Source: Polytrichum commune (taxonomy: Eukaryota > Streptophyta > Polytrichopsida > Polytrichales > Polytrichaceae). Taken from it: a stretch of DNA of 64,000 bases. Under the pieces are notes generated by a model. It saw only the letters and a list, made by a program, of their open reading frames with translations. It did not search any database and was not told the DNA's origin. The translations under genes and the position numbers were made by a program. The stretch covers positions 45,937,169 to 46,001,168 of the forward strand of contig OX485806.1 in the NCBI GenBank assembly GCA_950295325.1, written 5' to 3'. Positions 1 through 11,350 of this stretch are shown here, one piece after another. Positions within the stretch are counted from its first letter, which is position 1, and every line of letters begins with the position of its first letter.

Positions 1-426
1 ACCACGGTGGGAAGGCAACACCGACGAATGTTAATTTTGTAATCAGAAAAGGCATAGAAAACCATAATGCCAACTCTTTATAAGACATTAACAAGAAATG
101 AGAAGATATCCCAACAACAACACAAAGCCCATCGGAGGAGCAAATGTAGTCACCCCCAACGTGTGTGTAGTGACTTGAAGCCAAAAGGAAACAAAAATAC
201 AATAGAAGAATGATAATAAAGATGATTTCAGGGTGATAGCACGTCCAATAATATTAATAGTGATACGGGTTCTAAGAACAAAGATGAAGATAGTAGTGAT
301 GCGGATGGTGATGACAAACTCCCAAATGAAGGAGGATATAAAAAAATAAGGAAATAAGATAAACAACTACGCAAGGACCTAATCAAAGAGAGTGAGTGGC
401 AAAGAAAAAAACAAATACATTGGGAG

Positions 427-711
427 GTGAACCAAGCCATCCGAGAGACGCAAAAGGAAGAGGGCAGAGCTTTCCCAATGCCAGAGGAGTTTGTACCTTT
501 GTACCATCAACGAGCTGAGAAGAAGTTTAATGATAAGGAAGAGCCAAAAAATGCTAAAAGCAAGAGTGGCGTAGAGGAGGCCGTAAAAGTAGATAAGATT
601 ATTAAAGAAGTGTACAAACAAACGAAGGCCAACATCTTTGTAGGGAAACTATTAGAAATAGCCCCCTACTATAGAAAAATAATTATGGCCGCATTACATA
701 AGGAAATCTAG
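427..711 (+). pseudogene. Ty3/gypsy gag-region remnant (possible)
   Basis: Open frame of about 94 codons, lysine- and glutamate-rich, upstream of and on the same strand as a retroviral-type protease and reverse transcriptase. It contains no CCHC zinc knuckle and no clear capsid motif. The gag assignment rests only on its place before the protease. The 426 bases before it hold no readable gene; they are A-rich with scattered stops and may be further decayed gag. Confidence 0.35.
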
Positions 712-799
712 GAGAGTGTGGTGGCCCCCCCTCATTCCTATCACGTTAAAACCCAAGACTATGATGAAGAAATGCCAATGAGTACGGTGGTCACAAAAA

Positions 800-1066
800 A
801 TAATAGAGTACCGAACGTACTTATAGATGAAGTATCGGGAGTCAATATTATGACAAATGCACTAAGGAAAAATTGGGCTCTACTAATATAGAGGCCTTTC
901 CATTTACAATCAAGATGGCGGACCAACGGAAAGTGGTGCCGGTAGGCTTGATTATAAACTTGAAAATAAATGTAAGAGGTGTGAAAAAAATGATGACCTT
1001 TATGGTGATAGATTTACCACCAACGGACAATGATTATGATATGATGTTAGGAAGAACATGATTGAA
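800..1066 (+). pseudogene. Ty3/gypsy aspartic protease remnant
   Basis: Two overlapping frames together show the retropepsin pattern. Near 820-845 there is L-I-D-E-V-S-G-V-N, which corresponds to the usual L-I-D-G-G-S-G-V-N active-site stretch with the second Gly positions altered. The other end is the flap-distal D-M-M-L-G-R-T at about 1,036-1,060, equivalent to the common YDMLLGRPWL. A frameshift near 870 and a TGA at the expected Trp (about 1,061) break the gene. It would process the Gag-Pol polyprotein. The order protease then RT on the + strand fits one Ty3/gypsy element together with the downstream RT. Confidence 0.65.
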
Positions 1067-1438
1067 ACAAAAGCATGACTAGGGCACTAGTAAAATTACC
1101 CTCCAAAACGAAAATGAAGAGTTAATATGAATGTGCAATAGATCCTGGCGGTACCAGCCTCTAAGAGAGCGTTGGCATGGGAAGTCTACGTTTGGGAAGC
1201 AGGATTATCCGATGAAAATGAGGCTATGGTATACAAAGCCTTTTCGGATTTCCAACCCATAGCAAAGGTACATCAATTTGGAGTCAAGGAGTTGTACGAG
1301 GCAGGATGCAATGTCATAACTCCAATTGATGAGTCAAATGAACAAATGAATACCCCTGAACGGGAAGAAAAAAACAAAATGACCAACCGTAGACCTTAGG
1401 AAAATCGAGAGGTGGTTGAGAATCCTAGACCTTTGTAG

Positions 1439-2218
1439 ATGACAAAGAAAGAAGAAACAAACATGGAAGAGAATCCAATATACCCCAATCAATTTTACAA
1501 AGTAAAAAAAGGTGAAATTGTGATAGATAAGACTTTGGCTTTGAAAGCCATGAAAGGAAAGCAAATTGCGGGATGGATGATTGAAGATGATAAGATGATC
1601 AAGAAGGTTAACCTAAGGACTAAAGAAGAACCAAAGATGGTAAGGGTAGGAAAAGATATAGAGGAAAATATTGAAAAAGAGTTGATGGAGCTCCTTAAGA
1701 GCTATAAGGATGCATTCGCAAGGACATATGAAGATATGAAGGGAATACCTCTACACATTTGTAAACATAAGATAGAAATTGAGCCCGACACCAAGTCGGT
1801 CAAGCAAAGGAGGAACTGGATGAATCCAACCTACGCAACTCAAGTAAATGAAGAAATCGACAAGTTGGTAAAGACAAGATTTGTATATCGAGTGGATAGA
1901 TCCGAGTGGCTATCACCAATAGTTATAGTGCCAAAGAACAATGGGAAGTTAAAAGTGTATGTGGATTATCGCAAATTAAATGCTATAACAAAGTCAAATC
2001 TGTTACCGTTACCCTTCACCGAATCAATATTAGAGATAGTAGCTAGACATGAGATCCATTCCCTCCTGGATGGATTCAGTGGTTACAACCAAATCCGGAT
2101 AGCACCGGAAGTTCAACTCAAGACTTACTTCATCACCGAATGGGGAGTGTTTGCATACCGAGTGATGTCTTTCAGACTAATGAGCGCACCATTACATTTT
2201 AAAAGGTATGCAATATGA
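1439..2218 (+). pseudogene. Ty3/gypsy reverse transcriptase (N-terminal part)
   Basis: About 260 codons. From residue about 85 it follows the Ty3/gypsy linker and RT pattern: D-M-K-G-I-P-L, then S-P-I-V-I-V-P-K, Y-V-D-Y-R-K-L-N (usual C-V-D-Y-R-x-L-N), D-G-F-S-G-Y-N-Q-I and F-R-L-M-S-A-P. The frame stops just where the fingers/palm continues to the catalytic YxDD, which is not present. RNase H and integrase are also missing, and the sequence passes directly into copia-like DNA at about 2,250. It is a truncated copy, not an active gene. Confidence 0.85.
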
Positions 2219-2249
2219 GGCAAAGTGGGGCAACAACGCGGAAATACTA

Positions 2250-2960
2250 GTGACAATGCCATTGGAGATTGTGCATTTGATTGCTTGTGGCCCCATGAGG
2301 ACCACGTATATAGGAATGGTAAAGTATTTTGTTACTTTCGTTGATGATTTTTTGAGGAAGGCATGGGTTTACACAATGAAATGAAAATGAGTTTGGTTTG
2401 GGAGGTTTAAAGAATTCCAAGCATTTGTAGAACGCAATTGGAGATTGAAATCAAGGCGTTTTTGTGCATGAGCGAAAGGGACACCATTTTGAAGGATTTT
2501 GAGGCATTTTTTATGGAACACGACAATGAGAGCACGCCTCAACACATTGGACCAATGGAGTGTGCAATTCAAAGCATTGTTGCAATGGCAACGCATATGC
2601 TCAAAGCTCAAAAGCTCAAGAAATTGCTTTGGTCTGAAGCGGTGGCGAATGCGGTTTATACACTAAACAAATATCCAACGAGAGTTTTTCACTCTGTTAC
2701 ACCCAAAGAAATGTGGAGTGGGAGGCCACCTTGCGTTGCATACATGCATGTGTTCAAAAACCTTGCATATGCAATGGTTTCAGACGAAAAGAACGGCAAC
2801 CTCAATGCCAAAGGAATCAAATGCATTTTCAGCATTTTGTAAAGGTACAAAGGCGTATAGGCTGATGTGTTGGGAAACAAAGAAAATTATAAGAAGCATA
2901 GTAATCCCCCCTTTAAGTATGCATTCGATTAAATATTCATCCCAGTTAAGTACATAAATT
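2250..2960 (+). pseudogene. Ty1/copia integrase to RT-linker fragment
   Basis: Translated in pieces this shows the copia integrase core. At 2,262-2,390 there is P-L-E-I-V-H..C-G-P-M followed by Y-F-V-T-F-V-D-D-F, the region with the first catalytic Asp. At 2,550-2,700 there is M-L-K-A-Q-K-L-K-K-L-L-W-S-E-A-V, equivalent to the common SMLK.K.LP..FWAEAV, then L-N-K-Y-P-T and T-P-K-E-M-W. At 2,750-2,900 there is V-F-K-N-L-A-Y-A-M-V, K-C-I-F and K-A-Y-R-L-M-C. Several stops and shifts are present. A sister fragment lies at 52,010-52,290. Its junction to the gypsy RT at about 2,220-2,250 is abrupt and suggests one element truncated the other. Confidence 0.8.
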
Positions 2961-3154
2961 TGTTGACAAAAAATTAGGGTTCATGCTTTATTGTTTGAAC
3001 ATGTCATGCGGAGTCATTTTCCGCAAATGCATGAATTCATTGATTGAAATTCAATGTCAATTTTTTAGTGTTTTGATGAAACGTCTCAAACAATCGTCAT
3101 GGTTCATCATACGTGTGTTCAACTTTTGTTTGAACATCGGACTAAAGCAATTGG

Positions 3155-4055
3155 TGTCGCGCACCTCTCCATGAGGAGTGCCCGAAACACCATGGGCACA
3201 AGGGGGACCCTGGAGTGACACCCGGGACTTGTGGCGCCGTTGGTGAGAGGGCCCAAGTGATCATGGTGTGGGCGCGGGCCCCGGGCGTTGGGAACGCCTC
3301 CCACCCACGGAGACTAGGATGCACAAGGGTAAGGCCATGAGCTATGTGTAGCTCATGGCGTGGTGATTCTAGAATGCTCAAGATCACCTCAAGCGGAGGT
3401 GTGAGCTAGGAGTTATGGCCATTTGAGTGGGGCGCTGTCCCGGGACAGCGCCCAGGTAATGCAGTGCCTGGGAGTGATTCCCGGGACTGCCAAGGTTCAA
3501 ACAGGCATAACTTCCTCAAGACTTGCCCGAATGGGGCAATTGAGGAATCCATCGGCATCTACGTGAAGCGTAGATGAGGATGGAGTGGTTGGTTGTTATA
3601 ATCAGACATCATAAAAGGAAGTTATGATGGTCTGAAGCTGCTGGGGTGGTTCTAGGCCCAGCAGCTAAAGGAAAATGTCCACTTGGCCCCAACTCTTGGT
3701 AGAGAGACAAGAGGTTGGTTGATGGTGGGGTAGGGGCCCCGCGTAAAGTCCTAGAGGCTTATATGGGTGAGGTGGTGTGGCCTCACCCACCCGAGGCCGA
3801 ATGGCACGGCCTCCATGGGCTTTGGCCCATTGTGAGGCCATAGTTGCCTAGTATGGTTCGGGTTGTTGTAGTGTTGCTCCGGCAATGCGATGATCAACAT
3901 AAGATGGGATTTCCACGGATGGAAGTCCACATCTAGGAATGGGTTACCGATTAAGGGGTGAGTCCCGAAAGCAAAGTAGGAAGGTTAGCGCTCGTAACCT
4001 TTGCTAGAAAGGAAAATTGGCAAGATTGCTAAGGGGGCTAGCAAAGGTTGCGACA
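3155..4055 (+). mobile_element. Solo LTR, family 1 (901 bp), TSD ATTGG
   Basis: Begins TGTCGCGCACC and ends GGTTGCGACA. It is flanked by a perfect 5-bp direct repeat ATTGG (3,150-3,154 and 4,056-4,060), the size expected for Ty3/gypsy integration. No internal coding sequence is attached on either side, so this is a solo LTR left by LTR-LTR recombination. Relatives are at 38,498-39,140, 42,368-43,307, 51,436-51,955 and 56,087-57,034. Sense orientation is + , inferred from the primer-binding-like sequence beside the copy at 38,498. Small open frames inside it are incidental. Confidence 0.93.
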
Positions 4056-4060
4056 ATTGG

Positions 4061-4880
4061 TCGTCATTGTCGAGGACAATGTGGTGTAGAAGTTCAAAGC
4101 CTTGGAGTTCAATAGCACTTTCAGATTCAACAAATGTCTCAATAGGTTGGATTTTGTTGCGGTATGTTTTCTCGATTGTCCCAGACTTTTTGGATGGCGC
4201 CTTCAGTGACTTCATACTCCCACCCTAGTGCCCGTTTGCTTGGTTTGTTCGGATTTCTCAACTTTTCAATGATTTCACATCGTGGGCTTCGGTCAAGTGG
4301 GTCGTCTCAATTTTCATATGTTTCTTGTTGCAATTCATCAAATCAAAGGCACACCAATTCTTAAGTTGCCATCCTCTATGATGTGGCATTGTGTTTACCT
4401 TAGGGCGTGACCCCCACAATGCATCTTCAAATTTGGCATAGTCCCAAAGGTGTCGTTCCTAGGTGGTCCGTTAGCGACCTTGGATCTCTCCTCCAAAGAC
4501 TTAACCTACACTAGACCCACCTACTTTGGGACTCACTTGGATTGCCCCTCCTTTGGGGCCTCCCTTGTTAGGCTTCACTAGCCTAACATGACACATCTAG
4601 GCGAGACCTCAACGTTTCCACTAAGTTGTCACGGTTCCCACTTTGCTTTTTCGAGACATGGGTTCATGACTCCCATGCGCCAACTCACGTTAGCTCGCAG
4701 GTAGCACATTTATGAGCACGCGCCATCACCTTGCCCCCGCCCGGACAAATCCGTGGCTAAGAAGTTTTTTGGTTTTATCCAAGGCCCCTCCAAGCCATGG
4801 CCCCCAATTACTCGGCTTACCCAACCTAGTTTGGCATGTCTATTCCCCCTCTTTCACTAATCAAACACAAGTACAAGACT
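4061..4880. other. 3' tail of the gypsy element, no gene recognised
   Basis: Between the solo LTR and the integrase/chromodomain remnant. The strand of the integrase makes this its 3' side, so it is probably 3' UTR or decayed terminal sequence, but I find no LTR end of either recognised family in it. Nothing else can be supported. Confidence 0.4.
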
Positions 4881-4889
4881 AGGACATAA

Positions 4890-6330
4890 TATCATTTTTT
4901 TTTTTTGCAACATTAAAATTGAACTTTATTGCCTCAAGCCAAAGAACAACTACATGTTGTGGAGCGATTAACCTCAAAGGTAAGTGTGCTACTAGCGTCT
5001 CTCCCCCACTAAAGGAGATTGATGTCCTCATCAATGCCTACGTTTCTTTTTATTGGAATTATGTAGCCTTAGTTTCTTCAAAGTGTTTTACCAATTCCTT
5101 GGCATTCATCATGTCTCTTGCCGCTACCCAAGTGGATTCTTTATCATGGTATTCTCATCATTTCACCAGATACTCCTTTGTACTTTTTGTTTGTTTATCA
5201 TTTCCCTTGGGCTTCCTACACTTGATGATGCCTTCTTACCTCATGTTCCAAATGATCTCCACAAGGTCGGGAGGTGGCCTAATCTTTTGCTTGTGATCGG
5301 GCCACAAGGTGTCTTTCTAAAATTGCTTTAGCAATGAGACATGAAATGTCGGATGCATTTTGATCTCGGGCGGTAATTCCAACTTATACATGTCCTTCAA
5401 GATTCATTCCACAATGGAAAATGGAGCATGAACTTTGGAGTGAGGCCTTTCGGCTAAATGAAGTTGTTCACATTCAACAACACCTTTTGGCCCACTTCGC
5501 ATCTTTCGGCATTGACTTGCACTTCGTAGCACTTTCGGGCTCTCTCCACCAACAACTTGGTCATCTCCAAGACTTGTTTACGCTCCTTGGCCAAGTCCTC
5601 ACCATCTTGGTTGAACTCTAGTGTTGAATGTGCCCCCTCGAGAGCTAGATTAGTAAGTTGGAGCGCATCCACTCCATAAGCCACCACAAAATACAAACCC
5701 TTGGTCGCCAAGTGCGTGGCTACATTACAACTAGACTTTGCTCGATCCACATAGTCCGCCCAATCTTCTTGGTTCGTCCCCACCAAGTTCCTCAAGTATT
5801 GCTTCAAGACTCCATTCACACGTTTTGTTTTCCCATCCATTTGGGAATGTAAGGCCGTACTAAGCCTTAGTTTCATTTCCACGTCCTTAGAGAAATGCAT
5901 TGAAAATGCACTTGTGAACTTTGGATCTTGATCCGACACAATCACTATTGGCAACCCGTGGTGCCTCAACCATCTTTTGAGAAAAGGCTATGCGGTCTCC
6001 AACGTGGTGGTTGTTCCCACAATCGGCACCATGTGTGCCAACTTGGCAAACCGCTCTATCATCGACAAGATGGCATCATACCCATGTGATTCCGGCAAAC
6101 TTGTGATCAAGTCCATGTACATACTATGCCATGGTCCCGGCGGGATATGCAACAGTTGCAAGATTCTGCCTTGTTTTTGGTAAGAGGCTCGGTTCACTTG
6201 GCACTTCATCCAAGCCTTCACAAAGTGGGCTATATCCTCCTTTATGCACCGCCAATGGTACCTCCATGACACCATTCTATGGCGGCTTTCTCTTTCTCCT
6301 CTATGGCCGGCAATAGGACTATCAAATTCT
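4890..6330 (-). pseudogene. Ty3/gypsy integrase and chromodomain (chromovirus-like)
   Basis: Reading down the minus strand, 6,275-5,988 encodes a decayed zinc-binding N-terminus (C-Q-V-N-R region) and the core start P-P-G-P-W-H-S-M-Y-M-D-L-I-T-S-L-P. The sequence 5,969-5,454 continues in the core with V-S-D-Q-D-P-K-F-T-S-A-F-S and S-T-A-L-H-S-Q-M-D-G-K-T-K-R-V-N (usual TAYHPQTDGQTERVN), then the C-terminal G-Q-K-V-L-L. Further down, about 5,230-5,075, a degenerate chromodomain can be read (Y-L-V-K ... K-E-S-T-W-V). Frameshifts separate the pieces. The integrase plus chromodomain order is typical of chromoviruses. The RT that should precede it is absent to the right (6,330-6,500 has none). Confidence 0.85.
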
Positions 6331-7430
6331 TCCTTCTAAACCGTTAGCCTCAACTTGCCTTATGGCACATACACCCAACTTTGCTTACACTTGAACAATC
6401 CGTCCACCAACTTAATGTCTTTGAGCACTTTGCTTTTGCAAAGCTCACCTAATAGTTTTTGTGCTTTGGGGTAATTAATTTACCCCCCCCCCCGTATCTT
6501 ACATCACAAGTTTCTTTCGCTAGCACACATTAGCCACAAGGTTTGGATGGTTCTCATTGCTTGGAACTCTTCCTGTGGGAGTCCAATATTCGACGGAAAT
6601 ACGGAAATACGGATCCATTTTCCGAATTTTACCCTGCTCGTATGAGGACAATAGGGTCTCTTAGGGTAAATTAATTGTACTAGGAAATAGGGCATTTTAA
6701 ATCCGCCTCGCACGATAAAAAGGATAAAAAAGAGCATTATTACCGGTCCGTCAAATTGGATTATGAGGGGACCGTTTGATCATGGTCCGGACCAAGTAAC
6801 GGTTACGCCAAGATTAAACAACGGTCCGGAAGTGGACAGACGGTTACAACGGACTTATGGCGGTTGGGGGGAAAAACCGTTGGTGAACCGTCGGAAAACG
6901 GTTGGCAACCGTTTTCCGTTAAAACGAACGGTAACAAAGGAAGGAAGAGGGAGGAAGGATATTTAAGGATCCCTTCCTTCTCCTCCCCACTTTTTTTGTT
7001 CGCAAGAGGCAAATTGTTGAGAGAACGAGTGGTGAGGTTGTTTTTTTTTCCGAGCCGCCAGCAGTTGGATTGCTGGGACTCCGCAATTTCCAGTTACCGG
7101 CAGTTGGCTTGCCGGGACTCTGTAGCAATTAGTCAGAAGAAAGGAAATCCGGAGGGGAGAGAATTTCCGGAGTTGTGTCGGAGGTTGAGGGAAGGTAGGA
7201 AAATGCCGGAAGCACGGGAATAGGATAGGAGGGAACGCATCCCGATTCCGCTCAAAGCCTTCATCCCTACAATTCCGAGGAAGGACGGGGAGCTGCAGGA
7301 GCTAGCGGAGGATCTCCGGATTATGGGTTGCGCGGGGTTGCTCTCCAAACCCTGGAACCTCCGAGCGGAAGATACCCTCCGGGAGTTCAAGTTTGAGAGA
7401 GTACATAGTGCAAGCAATTAGAAATTGGAG
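6331..7430. other. Unassigned GC-richer stretch with C-tract
   Basis: Contains a 12-13 base C run at about 6,482-6,493, repeated ACGGTCCG/ACCGTT motifs at 6,740-6,930, a TATA-like TATTTAAGG near 6,958 and purine-rich DNA to 7,430. It abuts the broken intron of the outer MULE transposase and may be the LTR or end of an element that removed its 3' exon. I cannot delimit ends or find a target-site duplication. Reading frames here are short and unsupported. Confidence 0.3.
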
Positions 7431-7495
7431 AAGAATTGTTTCATATTAGAATAAAACAAAAGAAAAAAAAAACAACAAGTTTTGGGACTACATAC

Positions 7496-9658
7496 CCCGG
7501 TCATGAAGCCTCCCCATTGGCGATAACGGAAGTGCCAGAATACAAGCCAGAGCTCCAGTTTGTCAAGTGCCTTCTCTGTCACTGCCCCGGCGGATACCCA
7601 CCATGCACGTAGCCCGTGGTACAGATTCTCCGCTTCGTCCATGGTCCGCGCGGTCCTATATTGGTGGCACATCTTCTTGTGTTGCTCCCAGAGTTCTTCG
7701 GGAATGTACTTCTCGATATACTTAACCATAGACTGGGTCCAGTGAAACTGACAGGTTCTCTCCCGGTCGTCCATGCGGTCCTCCTTCTTCCCGTTGCCAT
7801 ATATAACCCGAACTGCATTCCAGTTGGCCTGGGCGCTGTCGGCCATGAAACCCTTGAAGTTGGGCTGGACAACACCATTCCTCTCCATGACAGCATTGAG
7901 ATTTTTCCAGAAAACGATCTGGGCATCACAATCCTCAGATTGCATGTCACAGCTTGCAATGGACATGACACGACAATACGTGGAGTCATACACGTGGCAT
8001 GCCATTGTGGTCCATTGTCTCACCCGTTTCACATGGTCGAACATCATCCACGCATTCTCGAGATCTTCGCCGGGCTGCATACGCTTCACCAAATCTACCC
8101 CACTACCAGGCCCGACTTCCGACATCTTGAAGACAAAAACCTTGTCAAGATCAGCCCCTTGACCTGGAAATTTGTTCTCTTGAACAAAGGCCCATAAACT
8201 GATTTCACGGAGTTTGGTGATAGAGTCCATGACACCATACCTTCTGAGGAAACGGAAGCTCATGACCTTGTTGCGGATGTTCGGGGAAGCCATGTCCTTG
8301 CATCGGTCAAATACAGGAACAAGTTCCTCTAGAGTAAGCTTCTTTGGTGGCGCGTCATCGGGTTGAAGAAGATAGTTGCCAATTAGAACTTTGCTAGCCT
8401 CCAACACAACTGCACTCTTGGTAGCCTGGGGAGTCTTCTCGATCTATTCTTCAATTAGGCCACTAATCTCGGCCTTAGTGTCTCTGTAGTCGCCCACCTT
8501 GACTGGGTGATCGTGAGTTCCAAGGTGGATACACGCTCTTGTATGATTGCTTTTGCCAGCTACATAATAAATCTTAGCTCCACATGTAGCAATACATGAC
8601 GGGGGTTATTTACAAACCTTGCAAACAAGCGTAGACTCAGTTGGGGGTGCTTGATCCACTACAAAGGCTTGGAGGGTACAACCCTCAAACTCTGTCTCGT
8701 TGATTTCGAAAATACGAGGTCGGCGGATCAGATATTCGCACTCCTTGTTGTTGCAACGCAGGTGTCCAACGCAGTCGGAATGACGAAAGGACAAACCAAA
8801 ATTGTTTGTGATGTTGGTGGTGATGGTCTTCGTCCACACATGGCCGTCGTAACGCTTGTCCATTCCCTGCATAGACTTGGCCTGTGACCGTGAGGCCGTG
8901 TGACCAGCGGGTGGCAACTCAAATATGACGGGACCATCGAACATAGCAGGAAGGTACTCTACCCTCTCGTGTCTAATCACCGAGTAGTCTATTTTTTTAA
9001 GAATATTTTTTTTCCCCGGCATTGTTGCAAGTTGTTTTAATAAGGGTACTATGCTAACAGTATCTTGCGACAAAGGATATACTTTAGGAGCGTTCCCACC
9101 AACTATAAACTGAGGTGGGGGCTTGGTGGGACTGACCTCTTCATCTGAAGAAAGTGTAATTACAGACTAAACTCTAACGTTCTCTACAATAGGCGTCCTG
9201 ACCCGGGGCTTGAGCTTGACCTTCACATCACGTGGCAGAGGAGTTTGAATGGTGCAGGTAGAGGAAGAACGAGGAGTTAGGATCTCAGTAGAAGCAACCA
9301 TCTGAGATTCAATGAGGCCATACACTCGGTAACTACCTGGATGAAGAGTCCAAAACATGTTATTGTTCTCATCGCGATGCGAAATCCGACCAAGGGTGTG
9401 TGTAAGCTCTGACGTGACAACATCGAAAATATTCTCGTCAACAACAATAGTGTCCTCTCTGAAGCCGAACCGAATACTCAAACGTTGTGCCGTCACGTAA
9501 GCTAGGCCGTCCTCTTCCATCCGAAAGGTAAGTGGGACTCTCACTCCATCAACATAGAGGACTGCCATCTCCAACTCTCCGTTAGCAGGAAGATGAGCCA
9601 TGATGAGGTGAATGAGGCCTTGCGCGAAGATGGAAATTTGAAAGAGGATTCTCAACAT
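7496..9658 (-). pseudogene. MULE-like transposase of the outer element, 3' exon lost
   Basis: A 721-codon exon starting at an ATG (9,658) whose M-x-R-I-L start is shared with the inner copy. In order it has a conserved N-terminal domain, a zinc-binding region (C-V-G-H-L-R-C-N-N-K-E-C near 8,770-8,730; V-C-K-V-C; T-R-A-C-I-H-L-G-T-H-D-H-P) and a MULE-type DDE core. The core shows V-Y-D-S-T-Y, then F-M-A-D-S-A-Q-A-N-W-N-A-V-R and C-Q-F-H-W-T-Q. The exon ends at a GT donor (7,495-7,491), phase 0, exactly where the inner copy has its only intron. The SWIM-bearing second exon is missing. In-frame stops are at 9,166-9,164 (TAG), 8,608-8,606 (TAA) and 8,446-8,444 (TAG). Assignment to a Mutator-like transposase is firm by motif; the copy is dead. 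Confidence 0.85.
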
Positions 9659-9876
9659 TGTGGGCTACCTATTTAGTAGAAATGTGTTGCAAAAGAGAAC
9701 AGTGATGCACATGATCCACTCGACGAATGAACTATGAAAGAAAGAAACATTAATATTTTTAAATTTGAAACGCTGTCATGATATACAAAATAAGAGCGTC
9801 CAAGTCATGGTAGACATACTATTAAACAGGCAATTACATATGATTAGTTGGCGCCAACTTAAAGCCTGATTCATTT

Positions 9877-10800
9877 TTAGGTCTAGAGATAGACCTGACG
9901 ATTCCGCACAGGAATAGATAGAATGACGAAATTCCAATTGGCCATTAAATATAGGAATGTCCATATTGGAAAGTCTTATATCCGATCGAGTGATATTCAT
10001 CTTCTTTCACTTAGGGCCGCTTTACACTTAGAGGCCGGGCCAATTCGTTGTGTAAGAGGCTTGAAATCCTCATTTGTGATTGGTCAAAAGGCTCAAATAG
10101 GCCCCAACCCCTTTACATCTAGAGGCCGGGCCGATTTGGTGGTATGATTTTTTAAATTAAAAAATGTATGTTATGACACGGCCCGAGCTCGTTGAATTGG
10201 GTGCACCCAAAATGGAAGGCCAATTCTTGGCCTAGAGGCCAATGTCATATTCCACTAAAAAAATCTTCTTAAATAAAGTATAATTTTTTTAAGTGAACTA
10301 GATCCATTGGATTATGTGGAATCTAAAGGCTCTATCTTAGATTATGCTACATCCGTTGGATTAGGCTAATTTTTTTGAATCAGCTTGGCTTCTTGGCTCG
10401 AGGGCCTTTACATATGGGAAGATTGGCCCCCAGTATAATCTTATTATAATGTGTAGTAGAGGCCGGCCTCCAACCCAAAAAAGGCTGAAATTTTGTGCAA
10501 TCGGCCTCAAGGGAAATTGGCCCGGCCTCTAGGTGTAAAGCGGCCCTTAGTATCATAAGTTATGAATTTTTGAGTGGCGTATGAAGTGTTTAGTTATAGC
10601 TGGGTTAATTTAGACATAGATAGGTCTAGTGATGGACTAGACGTTTAAGGACAAGAATATATCGAATGACGAAACCCCAATTGGGCATTAAATATAGGAA
10701 TGTCCCTCGGGGGAACATCTGTATCCGATCGAGTGATACTCATATCCTTGGACTTAGTATCAAAAGTTATGAGTTCTCGAGTGGCGTAAAATGTAATCGG
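9877..10800. repeat. Two-copy tandem repeat (about 220 bp), first copy split by a MITE
   Basis: The sequence from about 9,877 to 10,010 continued at 10,550-10,620 is repeated at about 10,600-10,800. Shared landmarks are the AATGACGAAA block, CATTAAATATAGGAATGTCC, TCCGATCGAGTGATA and the AGTTATGA...GAGTGGCGTA block. The second copy has no insertion and shows the empty target site of the MITE in the first copy. It lies between the divergent transposase and accessory gene of the outer element, so it could hold promoter sequence. No coding sequence is seen. Confidence 0.75.
10014..10546. mobile_element. Tourist-like (PIF/Harbinger) MITE, 533 bp, TSD TTA
   Basis: Terminal inverted repeats of over 30 bp start GGGCCGCTTTACAC and continue YTAGAGGCCGGGCCAAT, with about one mismatch between ends. 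The target duplication is TTA (10,011-10,013 and 10,547-10,549), the 3-bp target typical of PIF/Harbinger. A further partial copy of the terminal repeat occurs inside at about 10,113-10,136. No open frame of note, so it is non-autonomous. The intact sister repeat at 10,735-10,790 reads straight through the insertion point, which confirms the boundaries. Confidence 0.9.
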
Positions 10801-10856
10801 TTGAAGGGAGGGTTTTGCGAGTGTTGGAGAGGACATGCTTTGAAAGGGTGACACCT

Positions 10857-11219
10857 GACATGCAGGCCCCTATCAAGAGGAGAAAGAAGAGAGGGAAGTT
10901 ATATTTCAGTAGCAATAAGGCATTGAAGACAAGTAGAATGGGGAGGAAGAAGGTGGCCACTGAAAGATATGAGACAAACGGGATTAACAAAGTTTTGGAT
11001 TTTGAAGACACACGAGTGAACGGAACATTACCGACGGTGGATGAATCTCAAGGTCCGTCAATGACCCGGGGGAGAGGATCTCAGTCTCTAGAAGCATCAA
11101 AGGATGTGGGTACCCAATCCAATCCCGCATCCCTACCATCATCGGAGGAGCAAAGTGTGGAGGAAGAGGTTGAAGAGACGAGCTTGATGGAACCGGAAGG
11201 TGGGTTTAGTGAACCCTAA
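10857..11219 (+). CDS. First coding exon(s) of the outer accessory gene (tentative)
   Basis: Open frame with ATG at 10,857 (an upstream ATG-equivalent start at 10,815 is also possible). It encodes a basic N-terminus (K-R-R-K-K-R-G, a likely nuclear localisation signal), then M-G-R-K-K-V, then a Ser/Glu-rich acidic tail with S-S-E-E-Q. The inner copy has a counterpart with M-G-R-R-G-V (25,211-25,011) and S-E-E-Q (24,876-24,817). The exact splice donor is not certain. It is followed by the tandem array that fills the long intron before the ParB-like exon. Confidence 0.5.
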   Translation, partial: DMQAPIKRRKKRGKLYFSSNKALKTSRMGRKKVATERYETNGINKVLDFEDTRVNGTLPTVDESQGPSMTRGRGSQSLEASKDVGTQSNPASLPSSEEQSVEEEVEETSLMEPEGGFSEP

Positions 11220-11350
11220 ACTTGACTCTTGTGGTAGAAGTTAGCCCCAGACCATAAGATAGCCCCAATAGTGGAGGTTGGAGAAGCAAGACATGCGATG
11301 GAGGGGGAGCAAGGAACATGTAAAGGATTTTGCGGTTTCGGATGTGCTCC

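Noticed and set aside
3119-3387. Frames inside the solo LTR, recurring at 43,154 and 51,802
   Set aside because: Recurrence comes from the LTR repeat itself. The protein frames shift between copies.
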